Assembly (NCBI GenBank): GCA_002967695.1
Contig: PUHN01000020.1
Location: forward strand, 1 to 53,364
Source of the DNA: Rhodobacteraceae bacterium WD3A24
GTDB lineage: Bacteria; Pseudomonadota; Alphaproteobacteria; Rhodobacterales; Rhodobacteraceae
Reading direction: 5' to 3'
Length of the DNA: 53,364 bases
The notes under the pieces: model-generated
Told to the model about the DNA's origin: nothing
Seen by the model: the letters and a program-made list of their open reading frames with translations, nothing else
Databases searched by the model: none
Position numbers and translations under genes: made by a program
Part shown: positions 24,372-31,930 of the stretch, one piece after another
Layout: each line of letters opens with the position of its first letter
Position numbering within the stretch: position 1 is the first letter of the stretch

Positions 24372-25814
24372 TCAGGCGACGCGGTTGCGGCGCGCGCCGG
24401 TCGAGGCATCCTCGGCCGTCTCGACCAGCGCGGCGTGAAGGGTCTTGACCGCCTCGGCCATATCTTCGGTGGAGACGACGAACTGCACATCGACATGCCG
24501 GCCGGTGTCCTGCACCGCGATCGGGTCGATCCCGGCTTCGGCCAGCGCGTTGAGACCGCGCCGGGCGACCTGCAGCCCCGAGAGATTGCTGCCCACGGCG
24601 CTGACCACCGCGACCTTGCGGATCTGGATTTCGGCAGCCGGGTAGGCGGCGAGGATCTCCTTCTCCACCCGCTGCATCCCCTTGAGCGTGCCGTTGACGT
24701 AATGCGTGATGGTGTTGGCGTTGGACGTCTTGGAGACGATCCAGACATCGTGGCGCGTCAGCGCCTTGAGGATGGCCGCGTCATAGCCCTTCACGCCCAC
24801 CATGTCCTGCTCGAAAACCTGCAGCGCCAGCAGGGGCAGTCCGGTGACCATTTCCACGCGCGCCGGGCCGCTGGTGTCGGAGTCGATCAGCGTGCCGGGA
24901 TCGTCGGGGTCGAAGGCATTGGCCACCCGCAGCGGAATCTCCGCCTGGCGCAGGATCTTCGCTGCCGCGGGGTGGATCGCCTCCATTCCCAGATTGGAAA
25001 GCTGATCGGCCATGTCGTAATTGGTATGGCCGATCTTGATGACGCGGTCCTCGCCCACCAGCTTGGGATCGGCGCTGGAGAGGTGGAACTCCTTGTGGAT
25101 CACAGCCTCGCGCGCCCCGGTGCGTGCGGCGAGATGGGCGAAGGTCACCTCCGAATAGCCCCGGTCGTATTCGCCCATCAGGCCCTCGCGGCACTGGGCA
25201 TAGCCGGTCACCACGGGCATCTCGCGCGACGGATCGACATCGGCGAAGGCCTCGTCGAGCCGTTGCGCCAGCGAGGGCTGGCTTTCGTCGCGCCAGCCGG
25301 TCAGGTCGATCAGGCGGCCATTGACGCCGTTGCGCGCAAGCATGAGCACCGTGACGAAGGCCGAATGCGCCTCGCCCAGCCCCGAGAGCAGCTCGCGGAT
25401 GGTCATCATGTGCTCGTCGAGGCGGAAATGGCCGTAGGAGCACAGTCGCTGCAGATCGAGCAGGCAGGTGCGCGCGCCCTCGATGCGGTCGCGCACGAAC
25501 TCGTCGGCCGAGCGGCGGTCGCCCGGATGCTCGAGAAGCCGGCCATGCACCTCGCCCATAGCGTCGGCGACCCGGTCGAGCGCGTCGCTCCAGCCCATGC
25601 TGCTGTCTTCTGAGGCAAACTGCCCGTAGACGCCCGGCGCGCCGGTCTTCTTGTTCTCCAGGAGCAGGTCGGTGATGCCGCCATAGGCCGAGACGACGAA
25701 GACGCGCCCATAGGGCGCGCCCTCTCCGTCGCCACGGATGAACAGCGTGTCGAGCAGCGCGTCCGCGCGGCTCATCGTCGTCCCGCCGATCTTTTCGACC
25801 GTGTGTGTGCTCAT
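24372..25814 (-). CDS. ask: Ectoine-type aspartate kinase
   Basis: A 480-residue aspartokinase beginning MSTHTVEKIGGTTMSRADALL, the pattern of the Ask_Ect branch that travels with ectoine genes, rather than the housekeeping LysC branch. C-terminal ACT domains start near residue 340 (VSKTSNANTITHYV, AVVSAVGSNL). It phosphorylates aspartate; aspartate-semialdehyde then feeds EctB. In ordinary ectoine clusters it follows ectC; here it follows ectB directly, with a 44-base gap containing no gene. Start behind GAGAGGG. Confidence 0.92.
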   Translation of the reverse strand: MSTHTVEKIGGTTMSRADALLDTLFIRGDGEGAPYGRVFVVSAYGGITDLLLENKKTGAPGVYGQFASEDSSMGWSDALDRVADAMGEVHGRLLEHPGDRRSADEFVRDRIEGARTCLLDLQRLCSYGHFRLDEHMMTIRELLSGLGEAHSAFVTVLMLARNGVNGRLIDLTGWRDESQPSLAQRLDEAFADVDPSREMPVVTGYAQCREGLMGEYDRGYSEVTFAHLAARTGAREAVIHKEFHLSSADPKLVGEDRVIKIGHTNYDMADQLSNLGMEAIHPAAAKILRQAEIPLRVANAFDPDDPGTLIDSDTSGPARVEMVTGLPLLALQVFEQDMVGVKGYDAAILKALTRHDVWIVSKTSNANTITHYVNGTLKGMQRVEKEILAAYPAAEIQIRKVAVVSAVGSNLSGLQVARRGLNALAEAGIDPIAVQDTGRHVDVQFVVSTEDMAEAVKTLHAALVETAEDASTGARRNRVA

Positions 25815-25858
25815 GTCGGACCCTCTCGCTTGGGCGCGCGCGGGGCGGGGCAGGCGGT

Positions 25859-27121
25859 TCAGCCGCGCGTCGCGGCGGCCGCGGATTCGAGGATGTCGAG
25901 GCCGGCGTCGAGCTGCTCGGCCGGAATCGTCAGCGGAGCGAGTACCTTGACCACCTCGTCATGGGCGCCCGATGTCTCGATGATCAGCCCGCGTTCGAAG
26001 CTGGCCGCGCAGATCGCGCCGGCCAGCTCGCCCGAGCCCACATCGATCCCCTGCATCATGCCGCGCCCCTTGAGCGCCGCGCCGGGGATCTGCGCCGCGA
26101 TCGCCGCGAGCCGCCGGTTGAGCTGCTCGCCCTTGCCGCGAACCTCGGCCGCGAAGGAGTCGTCGGCCCAGAACTTCTCCAGCGCGACGCGCCCGGTGAC
26201 AAAGGCATGGGTGTTGCCGCGGAAGGTGCCGTTGTGCTCGGCCGGCTTCCAGATGTCGTGCTCGGGCCGGATCAGCAGCGCGGCGAAGGGCAGCCCGAAG
26301 CCGGAAAACGACTTGGCCTGGGTGATCAGGTCGGCCGTGATGCCCATCTCCTCGAAGGAGAAATAGCGCCCCGTCCGCCCGCAGCCGGCCTGGATGTCGT
26401 CGATGATCAGCAGCGCGTCATGCGCGCGCGCGAGCCGCTCGACCCCGCGCAGCCACTCGGCCGAGGCGGCGTTGAGGCCGCCCTCGCCCTGCACCGTCTC
26501 GACGATGAAGGCCGCCGGCGCGTCGATCCCCGAGGAGGGGTTGGCGAGCATCGTCTCGGCGATCTGGAGGGTGTCGACGCCTTCGCCCAGCGATCCCTCG
26601 AAGGGCATGTGCGTGACATCCCCCAGCGACACCCCGCCCGCGCCCTTGCGCTTGCCGGCATTGCCGGTCGCCGCCAGCGCGCCCAGCGTCATGCCGTGAA
26701 AGCCGTTGGTAAAGGCGATGACGTTCTTGCGCCCGGTCACCTTGCGCGCCAGCTTGATCGCGGCCTCCACCGCGTTGGTGCCGGTGGGGCCGGTCATCAT
26801 GACCTTGTGGTCCATCCCGCGCGGGCGCAGGATCAGCCGCTCGAAGGTGCGCAGGAAATCGGCCTTGGTGCTGGTATACATGTCCAGCCCGTGGGCGATG
26901 CCGTCGGCGCTTATGTGCTCGATCAGCGCGGCCTTCATGTCGGGGTCGTTGTGGCCGTAATTGAGCACCGAGCAGCCCGCGAGGAAGTCGATGTATTCGC
27001 GCTCCGTCTCGTCGCGCAGGGTGGCGTTCTGCGCGCTGGTGAAGACGGCCGGAAAGCCGCGGCAATAGCTGCGGACCTCGCTTTCGCGGCGCTCGAAGAT
27101 GTCGGTTCCGGCAATGTTCAT
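25859..27121 (-). CDS. ectB: L-2,4-diaminobutyrate aminotransferase
   Basis: A 420-residue class III aminotransferase; Schiff-base Lys270 in ITQAKSFSGFG, Asp241 in LLIIDDIQAGCGRTG, and GPTGTNAVEAA for phosphate binding. Length and motifs are those of EctB, converting aspartate-semialdehyde and glutamate to 2,4-diaminobutyrate. It is 45 bases after ectA and 44 bases before ask. DABA aminotransferases of siderophore pathways are related, but the ectA and Ask_Ect neighbours decide for EctB. Confidence 0.95.
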   Translation of the reverse strand: MNIAGTDIFERRESEVRSYCRGFPAVFTSAQNATLRDETEREYIDFLAGCSVLNYGHNDPDMKAALIEHISADGIAHGLDMYTSTKADFLRTFERLILRPRGMDHKVMMTGPTGTNAVEAAIKLARKVTGRKNVIAFTNGFHGMTLGALAATGNAGKRKGAGGVSLGDVTHMPFEGSLGEGVDTLQIAETMLANPSSGIDAPAAFIVETVQGEGGLNAASAEWLRGVERLARAHDALLIIDDIQAGCGRTGRYFSFEEMGITADLITQAKSFSGFGLPFAALLIRPEHDIWKPAEHNGTFRGNTHAFVTGRVALEKFWADDSFAAEVRGKGEQLNRRLAAIAAQIPGAALKGRGMMQGIDVGSGELAGAICAASFERGLIIETSGAHDEVVKVLAPLTIPAEQLDAGLDILESAAAATRG

Positions 27122-27166
27122 GGCGGGGCCTCGTTTCGGGTCGGGTGCCGGGCGGCTGCCCGGCTG

Positions 27167-27745
27167 CTAGGTGGCGGCGCTTTCGTTTTCCTCTTCCTTC
27201 TCCTGCGCTGGCGAAGAGGAGTCGTCGATCTCGGCGGTGTCGAACTCGCCGATCGTGACCATGTATTCGGTGGCGTGGCGGCCCTCGAAGTGGTCCTCGC
27301 GCTTGTAGTGAGGTTCGTGTTCGAGCGTCGCGTCGATCCGGTCGGCGAAGGAATTGAACAGCGCCCAGCTCGCCTCGTTGTCGGCGGTGATCGTGGTCTG
27401 CAGCCGTGTCACGCCCGCGCAGACATCGCGCGCCAGCAGATGCTCGAGCATCCGCCGGGCCACGCCCATGCCGCGGGCCTTTTGCGAGACGGCGACCTGC
27501 CAGATGAACAGGGTTTCGGGGTCGCCCGGCTCGATGAAGGCCGACACCCAGCCGACGATCTCGCCGTCAAGTTCGGCGATCACGCAGGTGTCGCCGAACT
27601 GGTCGCACTGGAGGGTGTTGCAGTAGATCGAGTTCTCGTCCAGCGGCCCGCTGTCGCGGATCAACTGCCAGACATCGGCGCCGTCCTCGGATGTGGGCGC
27701 CCGCAGTGTCAGGCGCTCGCCCGCCTCGTCGCTCGCGGTGTTCAT
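27167..27745 (-). CDS. ectA: L-2,4-diaminobutyrate N-gamma-acetyltransferase
   Basis: A 192-residue GNAT enzyme. The EctA signature SGPLDENSIYCNTLQC is present, followed by the acetyl-CoA loop VSQKARGMGVARRML. It makes N-gamma-acetyl-2,4-diaminobutyrate, normally the substrate of ectoine synthase. The last about 20 residues form an acidic tail (EKEEENE). Two in-frame ATGs, 27754 and 27745, share one GGGAAGG site; the second has workable spacing and was chosen, the first would have only one base. First gene of ectA-ectB-ask. Confidence 0.93.
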   Translation of the reverse strand: MNTASDEAGERLTLRAPTSEDGADVWQLIRDSGPLDENSIYCNTLQCDQFGDTCVIAELDGEIVGWVSAFIEPGDPETLFIWQVAVSQKARGMGVARRMLEHLLARDVCAGVTRLQTTITADNEASWALFNSFADRIDATLEHEPHYKREDHFEGRHATEYMVTIGEFDTAEIDDSSSPAQEKEEENESAAT

Positions 27746-27846
27746 GGTGCTCATGCCTTCCCGGCAGGTGGTGGATCGAGTCGCCACTCTATCATGTCGC
27801 GTCGCGCGCGTCGCGCCTCATCGCGGGGGCGTGACGCCGTGCCGCT

Positions 27847-28350
27847 TCACGATCCGGCCATGCCGGAGCTGCCCGGAGACGGCGCGGGGGCGGCCGCGCC
27901 GCCGGCGGCGCTCAGCCGCCGGGCCGGTCGGGTGCCGGCGACGACGAGCGCGGTGCAAAGCGCCGCCAGCGGGTGCGGGGCCGTATGTCCCGCGCGGGCG
28001 TTGAGTGCGCCCAGCTCGACCGCGAGCCTGAGCAGATCGGGGCACTCGCCGATCGCGCCATCGGGCAGATCGAGCCGCACCGGCAGCCCGAGATTGCGCA
28101 GGATTGCGGCGACCTCGCGCTCGGGCGTGCCGAAGGGCGCGCCGCCGCGCGCCTCGTAGAGCGTCCGGTGGGTGTCGCGGGCGCCGGCCGTGACCCCCAG
28201 AACCCGCCACATCCGGCGCTCATGCGCCGCGCAGGGCCGCGGCGAGCGCCGTCCGAACACGGCCTCGCGCATCGGCACGATCACGAGTGCCCGCGGGCGG
28301 CCAAAGCGGCGCGGCGCGATCTGCGATTGCGGAAACTCCACGACGGTCAT
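27847..28350 (-). CDS. Hypothetical protein upstream of ectA
   Basis: A 167-residue protein, family not recognised. GGGAG stands about nine bases before the ATG at 28350. The first 60 residues are rich in Arg and Pro (FGRPRALVIVPMREAVFGRR); a middle part (LRNLGLPVRLDLPDG) looks folded; the tail is Ala/Pro/Gly-rich. It has no cupin pattern, so it is not a disguised EctC. It lies 101 bases upstream of ectA on the same strand and diverges from CocE copy 2. The reality of the gene rests on the ribosome site and position only. Confidence 0.45.
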   Translation of the reverse strand: MTVVEFPQSQIAPRRFGRPRALVIVPMREAVFGRRSPRPCAAHERRMWRVLGVTAGARDTHRTLYEARGGAPFGTPEREVAAILRNLGLPVRLDLPDGAIGECPDLLRLAVELGALNARAGHTAPHPLAALCTALVVAGTRPARRLSAAGGAAAPAPSPGSSGMAGS

Positions 28351-28560
28351 CTGCGCATCTCCCGGGGCGCGTCTGCAGGCCCCGCGGGGGCCTTGTCCGG
28401 CGGGCCTTCACGGCTCAACTTCGGCGTGTTTTGCGGCGCTCGTGTGGCGGCGGCGCGACGCCGCTGCGGCGATTTCGCGGCGCGCCGGCCGGTGTTGCCA
28501 ATGGCGCGCGCTGCGTCGATGATGCGGCGCGAGGAGCGCAGGTGATTGGAGCAGGCCGGC

Positions 28561-30558
28561 ATGCAGGAAATCGAGGTTCACGAGACCGTCTGGATCACCG
28601 CGCGCGACGGCACGCGGCTGGCGGCCAAGCTGTGGCTGCCGCGCGACGTGCCGCGCGGCGGTCTGCCGGCCATTCTCGAACACATCCCCTATCGGCGGCG
28701 CGACAACAAGGCGGTGCGCGACCACCAGATTCATGCGTGGTTCGCGGCGCATGGCTATGCCTCGATGCGGGTCGACATGCGCGGATCGGGCGACTCGGAA
28801 GGGGTGCTGACCGACGAGTATCTGCCGCGGGAGATGGATGACGGGCACGACATCCTCGCGTGGATCGCCGCGCAGGGCTGGTCCAACGGCCGGGTGGGGC
28901 TGTTCGGGCTGTCCTGGGGCGGGTTCAACGGGCTGCAACTGGCCGCGCTGCAGCCGCCGCAGGTGGGCGCGGTCGTCACCGTGTGTTCCTCCGACGACAG
29001 GTATTCCGACGACGTCCACTACATGGGCGGCTGCCTGCTGACCGATAACCTGTCATGGGCGTCGAACATGTTCGCCTTCAACTCGCTGCCGCCCGACCCC
29101 GAGGTGGTCGGCGAGGGGTGGCGCGCGACGTGGATGGAGCGGCTCGAGGGCTCGGGCCTCTGGCTGCGCGAGTGGCTGCGCCACCAGCACCGCGACGCCT
29201 ACTGGATGTCGGGCTCGGTCAGCGAGGACTATTCGGCCATCCGGGTGCCGGTGATGGCGACCTCGGGCTGGCGCGACGGCTACACCAACCCGGTGTTCCG
29301 GCTGATGCAGAATCTCGACGTGCCGCGCCGGGGCATCATCGGCCCGTGGGGGCACAAGTATCCCCATCAGGGCGGCCCGGGGCCGGCAATCGATTTCCTG
29401 GGCGAATGCATCCTGTGGTGGGACCGCTGGCTCAAGGGCATCGAGAACGGCATCGACGAGGAGCCGATGATCCGCGCCTGGATGATGGCGCCGTCCTCGC
29501 CGCTCACGCCCACCTCGCCGGGCCGCTGGGTGGCCGAGGATGTGTGGCCCTCGCCACGGGTGCGCGAGACTGCGCTGTGGCTGACGGCCGACGGCTGGCT
29601 GCAGACCGAGTCCGGCGATCGCAATCCGCAGCCGCTGTCGATCTCTTCGCCGCTGTCGGTGGGGCTGTTCGCGGGCAAGTGGTGCTCCTACGCCGAGGAC
29701 ACCGACCTGCCCTGGGACCAGCGCCAGGAGGATGGCGGGGCGCTTTTGTTCGATACCGCGCCGCTGGAAGAGGAATTCGAGATTCTCGGCGCGCCGCGGG
29801 CCGAACTGGAGCTGTCGGTCGACCGCCCCGTGGCGATGGTCGCGGTGCGGCTGTGCGACGTGGCGCCCACGGACCGCTCGGCACGGGTGAGTTTCGGCAT
29901 TCTCAACCTGTGCCATCACGCCGGCCACGAGGCGCCCGAGCGGCTCGAGCCCGGCCGGCGCTACCGCGTGAGCGTCGATCTCAACAACATCGCGCAGCGG
30001 TTCGCGGCCGGCCACCGCATCCGGCTGGCGGTCTCGTCGTCCTACTGGCCGCTGGCCTGGCCCGCGCCGCAGCCCGCGCGGATCACCGTCCATCCCGAGA
30101 ACTCGCGGCTGATCCTGCCCGAGCGCCCCAACCGGCCCGAGGACGAGGCCCTGCGCCCCTTCGGCCCGGCCCGGATGGCCGAGGCCCCCCAGACCACGCT
30201 GATCGCCCCGCATGACCGGCGCTGGACCGTCCGGCTCGATCTGGGGACCAACCGGGTCGTCCAGGACATCATCAACAATGACGAGACCTATCGCCTCGAC
30301 GCGCATGATCTCGAGGTCCAGCGGCAGGCGCATGAAAGCTATTCCTATGCCGGCAACGACTACGCCACCGTGCGCGGCGATGTCGAACAGCGCCGCCGCC
30401 TGTCGCGCCCCGGCTGGCAGGTCGAGACGGTCACGCGCACGACGCTGACCGCGACCGAGGATGCTTTTCTGATCCGCGCGACGCTCGACGCCTATGAGGG
30501 CGAGGCGCGCGTCTTCGCCCGCAGCTGGGACGAGACCGTCCCCCGCGATCTCGTCTGA
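28561..30558 (+). CDS. CocE/NonD family hydrolase (X-Pro dipeptidyl-peptidase S15 type), copy 2
   Basis: A 665-residue paralogue of the protein at 16285. Triad residues: Ser118 in GLSWGG, Asp239 in SGWRDGY, His265 in GPWGHKYPH. The segment SSDDRYSDDVHYMGG is nearly the same as in copy 1, and both end in WDET-PR-LV. No signal peptide. Start at ATG 28561; a TTG five codons earlier (28546) has a better GAGGAG site and is possible. It is 23 bases upstream of ATP-grasp ligase 2, so the two are co-transcribed. Expected to hydrolyse an amide, peptide or ester; substrate unknown. Confidence 0.9.
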   Translation: MQEIEVHETVWITARDGTRLAAKLWLPRDVPRGGLPAILEHIPYRRRDNKAVRDHQIHAWFAAHGYASMRVDMRGSGDSEGVLTDEYLPREMDDGHDILAWIAAQGWSNGRVGLFGLSWGGFNGLQLAALQPPQVGAVVTVCSSDDRYSDDVHYMGGCLLTDNLSWASNMFAFNSLPPDPEVVGEGWRATWMERLEGSGLWLREWLRHQHRDAYWMSGSVSEDYSAIRVPVMATSGWRDGYTNPVFRLMQNLDVPRRGIIGPWGHKYPHQGGPGPAIDFLGECILWWDRWLKGIENGIDEEPMIRAWMMAPSSPLTPTSPGRWVAEDVWPSPRVRETALWLTADGWLQTESGDRNPQPLSISSPLSVGLFAGKWCSYAEDTDLPWDQRQEDGGALLFDTAPLEEEFEILGAPRAELELSVDRPVAMVAVRLCDVAPTDRSARVSFGILNLCHHAGHEAPERLEPGRRYRVSVDLNNIAQRFAAGHRIRLAVSSSYWPLAWPAPQPARITVHPENSRLILPERPNRPEDEALRPFGPARMAEAPQTTLIAPHDRRWTVRLDLGTNRVVQDIINNDETYRLDAHDLEVQRQAHESYSYAGNDYATVRGDVEQRRRLSRPGWQVETVTRTTLTATEDAFLIRATLDAYEGEARVFARSWDETVPRDLV

Positions 30559-30581
30559 GTCCGATCACAGGGAGTGAACCC

Positions 30582-31859
30582 ATGGCACGCAAACAGGTGT
30601 TCTTCGTCGGCCTCGACGACTTCAACCTGCAAACCCTCAACACGCTGCCGCAGGCGGAGGAATTCGAATTCGTCCCGGCGCTGACCTATGGCGAGATCCG
30701 CGACGATCCCGATGCCGACGTCGCGGCGCTCATCGAGCTTGCCGCCGCGCGGCTGGAGGCCGCGCCGGGCGGCCCGGCCGGGGTGGCGAGCTTCTTCGAC
30801 TTTCCCGGCACGGTCATCGCCGCGGTTCTCGCCGAGCGTTTCTCCCTGCCGGGGCCGCCGCTGGAGAGCCTGTTCAAGTGCGAGCACAAGTACTGGTCGC
30901 GGCTCGAGCAGAACAAGGTCGTCCCCGATATCATCCCCGGCTTTCAGGCTTTCGATCCGTTCGACGACGACGCCTATGACAAGCTGGGCATGATGCCGCC
31001 GTTCTGGATCAAGCCGGTCAAGTCGTTCCGCTCCTATCTGGCCTACCAGATCACCGACGAGCGCCAGTTCCGCGAGGTCATGGAGACCTGCCGCGCGCGC
31101 GGGCCGGCCATCACCGAGCCCTTCCGCAAGGTCATGCAGGCCTATGACATGCCCGATGAGCTCACCGCCATGCGCGAGAGCTTCATCGCCGAATCCCCGA
31201 TCGGCGGGGCGCAATGCACGCTCGAAGGGTATGCCCATGACGGCAAGGTGGTTGTCTATGGCGTCGTCGACAGCGTGCGCGAGGCGGATTCGTCGTCCTT
31301 CGCGCGCTACGAATACCCGTCGCTGCTGCCGCTGGAAATCCAGCACCGCATGATCGACGCGGCCCGCAGCGTGATCCAGCAATTCGGCTACAGCCACGGC
31401 CCGTTCAATGTCGAGTTCTTCTACGATCAGACGGCCGACGCGATCTGGCTGCTCGAGATCAATCCGCGCGCCAGCCAGAGCCATGCCGAGCTGTTCCGAA
31501 TGGTCAACGGCGTCTCGCACTTCTCGCTCGTGGTCGATCTGGCGGTCGGCCGCAAGCCGCGCCCGCTGGAGCGCCGGGGCGACTGGACCGTCGCCGCGCA
31601 TTTCTTCGAGCGCGCCTTTCAGCCCGGCCGCGTGGCCTATGTGCCCGGAAAGGCGGCGCTGGAGCGCATCCGCGGGCGCCAGAAGGACACGCGCATCCAG
31701 ATCATGGTCGAGAAAGGCGACGACCTGGCCGAGCTGGCCAATCAGGACAGCTACAGCTACGAGCTGGCCAGCGTCTATATCGGCGGGCGTGACCGGATGG
31801 ATCTGATGGACCGGCACGACCAGGTGATGACCGCGCTGCAGTTCGAGATCGAGAGCTGA
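30582..31859 (+). CDS. ATP-grasp carboxylate-amine ligase, copy 2
   Basis: A 425-residue paralogue of the ligase at 18434. Shared blocks in the same order: KCEHKYWSR (about 99-107), FDPFDDDA (124-131), ATP-binding Lys144 in FWIKPVKS, QCTLEGY, VVDSVR, and Mg-site Glu292/Asn294 in LLEINPR. It starts behind GGGAGTG. The ATP-binding core looks intact in both copies, while the N-terminal substrate-side regions differ, which suggests related but different substrates. Its partner is CocE copy 2. Confidence 0.86.
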   Translation: MARKQVFFVGLDDFNLQTLNTLPQAEEFEFVPALTYGEIRDDPDADVAALIELAAARLEAAPGGPAGVASFFDFPGTVIAAVLAERFSLPGPPLESLFKCEHKYWSRLEQNKVVPDIIPGFQAFDPFDDDAYDKLGMMPPFWIKPVKSFRSYLAYQITDERQFREVMETCRARGPAITEPFRKVMQAYDMPDELTAMRESFIAESPIGGAQCTLEGYAHDGKVVVYGVVDSVREADSSSFARYEYPSLLPLEIQHRMIDAARSVIQQFGYSHGPFNVEFFYDQTADAIWLLEINPRASQSHAELFRMVNGVSHFSLVVDLAVGRKPRPLERRGDWTVAAHFFERAFQPGRVAYVPGKAALERIRGRQKDTRIQIMVEKGDDLAELANQDSYSYELASVYIGGRDRMDLMDRHDQVMTALQFEIES

Positions 31860-31875
31860 CCGCAATGCCGCGCAT

Positions 31876-31904
31876 TTGACGCCCCCGTGCCGGGTGATTA
31901 ACAT
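31876..31904 (+). promoter_or_regulatory. Candidate sigma-70 promoter of the OsmC gene
   Basis: TTGACG at 31876-31881 and TAACAT at 31899-31904, exactly 17 bases apart, 27 bases before the ATG. The gene therefore likely has its own promoter besides read-through from ligase 2. Confidence 0.5.
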
Positions 31905-31905
31905 T

Positions 31906-31920
31906 GTGCATCATCTGCAC
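31906..31920. promoter_or_regulatory. Small inverted repeat at the OsmC transcription start
   Basis: GTGCA-TCATC-TGCAC: perfect 5-base arms just after the -10 box and touching the GGAGG ribosome site at 31921. Suitable place for a repressor; may be chance. Confidence 0.3.
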
Positions 31921-31930
31921 GGAGGACGTC

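Noticed and set aside
25805-28159. 784-codon frame opposite ectB and ectA
   Set aside because: Shadow of ectA and ectB; it resembles no EctC or other family.
27755-28560. A hidden or broken ectC near ectA
   Set aside because: The frames here show no cupin motif or EctC-like segment, and the gaps around ectB are under 50 bases.
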